Shown piece by piece: positions 60,907 to 64,000 of a stretch of DNA of 64,000 bases. The notes under the pieces were generated by a model. That model had not been told where the DNA came from. It searched no databases and saw only the letters and a list, made by a program, of their open reading frames with translations. Numbering within the stretch: the stretch's first letter is position 1; each line of letters begins with the position of its first letter. The position numbers and the translations under genes were made by a program. This DNA is from CAZJFH01 sp964545205 (lineage in GTDB: Bacteria > Pseudomonadota > Alphaproteobacteria > Rhodospirillales > Magnetospirillaceae), in contig CAZJFH010000016.1 of NCBI GenBank assembly GCA_964545205.1, positions 18,273 to 82,272 of the forward strand, written 5' to 3'.

Positions 60907-62015
60907 ATGCGCATTTTCGCCGCCACCATCGCCGCCACGCTGATCGCCTGCGCGCCGGTGTCGGCCCAGGACCGGGTCGAGACGCGGCAGGGCCCGGTCG
61001 CCGTCGAGACCGTCGTCGACGGGCTGGTCCATCCCTGGGCCCTGACCTTCCTGCCCGACGGCCGCATGCTGGTCACCGAACGGCCCGGCCGGCTGCGCAT
61101 CGTCACCACCGACGGCAAGACGTCGGAGCCGCTGTCCGGGGTGCCCGAGGTGTTCGCCCAGGGCCAGGGCGGGCTGCTCGACGTCGTGCTCGACCCGGAC
61201 TTCGCCGACAACCGTCTGGTCTACCTGAGCTTCGCCGAGCCCGGCCAGGGCGGCGCCTCGACCGCGGTCGCCCGCGGCCGGCTGGCCGAAGGCGGCCTGG
61301 AGGGCACCGAGGTCATCTTCCGCCAGGAGCCGAAGGTCTCGGGGCCCAACCATTTCGGCGGCCGCCTGGCCTTCGGCCCGACGGCAACCTGTTCGTGACC
61401 ACCGGCGAGCGCTTCAAGTTCGACCCGGCGCAGGACCTGTCGAACCACCTCGGCACCGTGGTGCGCATCCGGCCCGACGGCGCGGTGCCGCCAAACAACC
61501 CCTTCGCCGAGCGCCGGAACGCCGAGCCGGAAATCTGGTCCTACGGCCACCGCAACATCGAGGCGGCGGCGGTTCATCCCGAGACCGGCCGGCTCTGGAT
61601 CGGCGAGATGGGGCCGCAGGGCGGCGACGAACTCAACCTGCCCGAGGCCGGGCGCAACTACGGCTGGCCGGTGGTGAGCTGGGGCGAGCACTACAGCGGC
61701 GAGGACATCCCCGACCCGCCGACCCATCCGGAATTCGCCGACGCCATCCACCGCTGGACGCCGGTGATCTCGCCCTCGGGCATGATCTTCTACGACGGCG
61801 ACGCCTTTCCGGGCTGGCGCGGCAACGTCCTGATCGGCAGCCTGACGCAGCGCGCGCTGGTCCGGCTGGCGGTGGACGGCGCCCGGGTGGTCGACGAGGA
61901 GCGGCTGGAACTCGGGCGGCGCATCCGCGACGTCGCCCAGGGGCCGGACGGCGCGGTCTACCTGGTGACCGACCACGACGACGGCTCGGTGCTGCGGCTG
62001 GCGCCCGGCGGCTGA
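60907..62015 (+). pseudogene. PQQ-dependent aldose sugar dehydrogenase (YliI/Asd-type), broken by a one-base frameshift
   Basis: The first frame (60907-61398) has a signal peptide ending in PVSAQ and the soluble glucose-dehydrogenase opening LVHPWALTFLPDGRMLVTERPGRL. It ends at PNHFGGRLAFGP, where the next codons should be DGNLFVTTGERF. That sequence is present one frame over from about 61380 and continues to 62015 with LWIGEMGPQGGDELN and GRNYGWPVVSWGEHY. One missing G near 61380 explains the break. Either the gene is inactive or the base is a sequencing error. Its place beside pqqCDE suits a PQQ enzyme. Confidence 0.82.
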
Positions 62016-62029
62016 GGGCTCGGCCGGGC

Positions 62030-62986
62030 TCAGCCCGCCTGGTATTTCTTGATGCGGTAGAGCAGCGTGTCGCGGGTCAGCCCGAGCAGGCGCGCCGCCT
62101 CGCTGCGGTTGCCGCGCGACATCTGCAGGGCGTCGCGGATCAGGTCGCGTTCGAGCTCGTCGAGCACGATGCCGCCTTCCGGCAGGCACATCCGCGCGTG
62201 CCGGCCCGCGGGCGCCGGCCGGAGGAATTCCGGCGGCAGGTCGTCGACGGCGATCGGCTGGCCGGCGCGCAGGATGGCGAGGCGTTCGCAGGTGTTGCGC
62301 AGCTCGCGGACGTTCCCCGGCCAGCGGTAGCGCTCGAGCACCGCCAGCGCCGCCGGCTGCAGGACCGCCGGCGCCAGGCCGTAGGCACGGCAGGCGCGGT
62401 CGAGCAAGAACGCGACCAGGCAGCCGATGTCGGCCTTGCGCCGCCGCAGTGGCGGCAGCTCGATCGGAACGACGTTCAGGCGGTAGAACAGGTCCTCGCG
62501 GAACTGTCCTTCCTCGACCCGGCGGGCGAGGTCGCGGTTGGTGGCGGCGACGATGCGGACGTCGACCCGCTGCGGCATCGCCTGGCCGACCGGCTGCACC
62601 TCGCCGGTCTCCAGGAACCGCAGCAGCTTGGCCTGCACGGCCGGCGGCATCTCGCCGATCTCGTCGAGGAACACGGTGCCGCCCTCGGCGGCGACGAGCT
62701 TGCCGGGCTGGTCGGCGACGGCGCCGGTATAGGCGCCGCGGCGGGCGCCGAACAGTTCGCTTTCGACCAGCGCCTCGGGCATCGCGGCGCAGTTGAGCGC
62801 CACGAACGGCCGCCGCACCCGCCGGCTGGCGCGATGGACCGCCTGCGCCATCAGCTCCTTGCCGGTGCCGGTCTCGCCGCACAGCAGCACGGTGGCGTCG
62901 GTGGCGGCGACGATCTGGGCGGTGCGGATCGTCGCCTGGATTTCCGGCGAGCGGCCGATGATCAGCTCTTCGAACGGCGTGGTCAT
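62030..62986 (-). CDS. Sigma-54-dependent activator without receiver domain (Fis-type end)
   Basis: 318 residues from the ATG at 62986, with GAGG six bases upstream inside the end of the preceding gene. It consists of the AAA+ domain (GETGTGKE, Walker B TVFLDEIGE) and a Fis-like helix-turn-helix (NRSEAARLLGLTRDTLLYRIKK). The sigma-54 contact loop reads GAYTGA instead of GAFTGA, a natural variant. Without a sensory domain it may be always active or controlled by a partner protein. It follows the SafE-like gene by 7 bases. Confidence 0.87.
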   Translation of the reverse strand: MTTPFEELIIGRSPEIQATIRTAQIVAATDATVLLCGETGTGKELMAQAVHRASRRVRRPFVALNCAAMPEALVESELFGARRGAYTGAVADQPGKLVAAEGGTVFLDEIGEMPPAVQAKLLRFLETGEVQPVGQAMPQRVDVRIVAATNRDLARRVEEGQFREDLFYRLNVVPIELPPLRRRKADIGCLVAFLLDRACRAYGLAPAVLQPAALAVLERYRWPGNVRELRNTCERLAILRAGQPIAVDDLPPEFLRPAPAGRHARMCLPEGGIVLDELERDLIRDALQMSRGNRSEAARLLGLTRDTLLYRIKKYQAG

Positions 62987-62993
62987 CGCGGCC

Positions 62994-63707
62994 TCACATG
63001 CAGCCGGCGCAGACGCCGACATCCGGCATCAGCAGCCCGGCGAACGGCGTCGCCAGGCCGAACGCCACCAGCGAACCGCCGACCGCCCGGCGCAGCGCCG
63101 GCCGGTGCAGGAAGCGGCGCAAGGCGGTCGCGAACAGCCCGAACGCCATCATCGTCGGCAGCGAGCCGAGCCAGAAGGCGGTCGCCAGCTGCGCGCCGGC
63201 CAGCGCCCCCGGCGCCGCGAAGGCGATCAGCAGCACGGCGTAGACCAGGCCGCAGGGCAGGAAACCCCAGACGAAGCCGAACAACAGCGCCTGCTCGGGC
63301 CGGCGCACCGGCAGCAGGCGGCGGCCCAGCGGCTCGACGGCGCGCCACAGCGGCGCCCCCAGCCGCTCGAGGCGCAGCGGGCGGCGGATCAGCCCGGCGA
63401 GGTGCAGGCCGATGCCGACCAGCGTGACGGCGATCAAGGCCTTGGCCCCCCAGTTCGCCCACACCGGGTGCAGCGTCGCCAGCACCGAGGTGCCGAGCGC
63501 CGCCGCCGCCGCCGCCATCAGCCCGTAGGCCCCGAGGCGGCCGATGTTGTAGAGCGCGATGAAGGGCAACGCGGCGCGCGGACGGCCCTGGACCTGTTGC
63601 GGCAGGCTGAGCGACAGCGCGCCCATGATGCCGCCGCACATGCCGGAGCAATGCGGCGCGCTCATCAGCCCGATCAGGAACATCTCGATCACGAACGTGT
63701 CGGCCAC
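62994..63707 (-). CDS. Membrane protein of the TauE/SafE-UreH type (cytochrome oxidase/copper-associated)
   Basis: 237 residues with six helices and the signature PHCSGMCGGIMGALS near the start. A second thiol motif ends the chain (CAGCM). This group is commonly found with cbb3 oxidase maturation genes and is thought to handle copper or thiols. The start is a GTG at 63707. An FNR/FixK-type box lies about 50 bases upstream. Confidence 0.75.
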   Translation of the reverse strand: MADTFVIEMFLIGLMSAPHCSGMCGGIMGALSLSLPQQVQGRPRAALPFIALYNIGRLGAYGLMAAAAAALGTSVLATLHPVWANWGAKALIAVTLVGIGLHLAGLIRRPLRLERLGAPLWRAVEPLGRRLLPVRRPEQALLFGFVWGFLPCGLVYAVLLIAFAAPGALAGAQLATAFWLGSLPTMMAFGLFATALRRFLHRPALRRAVGGSLVAFGLATPFAGLLMPDVGVCAGCM

Positions 63708-63755
63708 GGTCCATCCACCCGGTCGTTTCCGCCCCGGGCCAATCTCCGGCAGACT

Positions 63756-63769
63756 ATGACCTTGGTCAA
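63756..63769 (-). promoter_or_regulatory. FNR/FixK-type site upstream of the SafE-like gene
   Basis: The minus-strand sequence TTGACCAAGGTCAT matches TTGAC-N4-GTCAA in nine of ten conserved positions. Placed about 50-60 bases before the GTG start, it would allow activation when oxygen is low. Confidence 0.6.
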
Positions 63770-63775
63770 ATTAAC

Positions 63776-64000
63776 CTATGGTAATGTGACCAGGGCGACG
63801 GCGCCGAACGCCAGCTCGCGGCCGCCGACCACGGCCAGGATGGCGGCACCGCCCAGGCGCAGCCAGCGCCCGAGCCACGGCTGCGCCGACCGCATCGCCC
63901 TGCCCAGCGCGCCCAGGGCCGGCAGCACGATCAGCAGGGGCGTCAGGGCGGCGCCGAGCCCGAAGGCGAGCCCGAGCGCACCGCCGGCCGGCGCGCCGCC
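63776..64000 (-). CDS. C-terminal part of a membrane protein, possibly SafE/DsbD-like (cut by window edge)
   Basis: Only the last 74 residues are in the window, ending in a TAG at 63776-63778. They show two membrane segments (GLAFGLGAALTPLLIVLPAL and GAAILAVVGGREL), reminiscent of the UreH/SafE or DsbD-like transporters. The family is only suggested. It reads in the same direction as the SafE-like gene. Confidence 0.45.
   Translation of the reverse strand, partial: GGAPAGGALGLAFGLGAALTPLLIVLPALGALGRAMRSAQPWLGRWLRLGGAAILAVVGGRELAFGAVALVTLP

Overview
The window is a very GC-rich chromosomal segment, packed with genes whose start and stop codons often overlap. It carries no transposase, phage, CRISPR or tRNA signal that I could see. 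The gene set (soxXYZAB, MtrA/MtrB, TRAP transporters, pqqCDE, several sigma-54 activators, many Tat signals) points to a metabolically versatile alphaproteobacterium, perhaps Rhodospirillales-like. That placement is inference from gene content, not a measured phylogeny.

Layout. (1) 1-5792, minus strand: a probable extracellular electron transfer operon, read as mtrA (decaheme cytochrome), mtrB (outer-membrane barrel), a periplasmic haem protein of the ethylbenzene-dehydrogenase haem-domain type, a DsrM-DsrJ fusion and a DsrO-like ferredoxin cut by the window edge. (2) 6181-7709: two genes of unknown function, one a truncated hydrolase. (3) 7838-14191, minus strand: a periplasmic molybdoenzyme operon (dodecahaem NapC-type cytochrome, ferredoxin, catalytic subunit, TorD chaperone, small lipoprotein). 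It starts at a textbook sigma-54 promoter, and divergent to it lie a PhnD-type binding protein, a histidine kinase and an NtrC-type regulator (14552-18283). (4) 18360-20153: a DEAD-box helicase. (5) 20375-30286: a second sigma-54 two-component system with a PstS-like binding protein, next to a complete soxXYZAB-ccdA-soxW operon that itself starts at a sigma-54 promoter. (6) 30474-41544: a 13-gene operon in exactly the order of the archaeal membrane-bound sulfane-sulfur reductase (Mbx/MBS). Its two antiporter subunits are fused and its NuoI-like subunit is fused to an NfnL/GltD-type NAD(P)H oxidoreductase; a ferritin-like gene closes the operon. (7) 41548-49801: indolepyruvate oxidoreductase iorAB diverging from a DUF3237-TRAP-hydroxyacid-oxidase operon. 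(8) 49830-57007: an acyltransferase, an ApbA/PanE reductase, an IclR regulator, a TAXI-TRAP transporter and an amidohydrolase. (9) 57089-64000: an MFS exporter, pqqEDC, a frameshifted PQQ-dependent sugar dehydrogenase, an orphan sigma-54 activator and membrane proteins of the TauE/SafE-UreH type.

How it may work together. Sulfur chemistry dominates. Sox oxidises thiosulfate in the periplasm, the Dsr-like and Mtr modules could connect the quinone pool with the cell surface, and the unusual MBS-like complex could couple cytoplasmic sulfane sulfur and NAD(P)H (or ferredoxin reduced by IOR) to an ion gradient. The MBS-like complex with its NfnL fusion and incomplete cluster ligands is the best candidate for an undescribed system. 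The second-best is the MtrAB-DsrMJO conduit.
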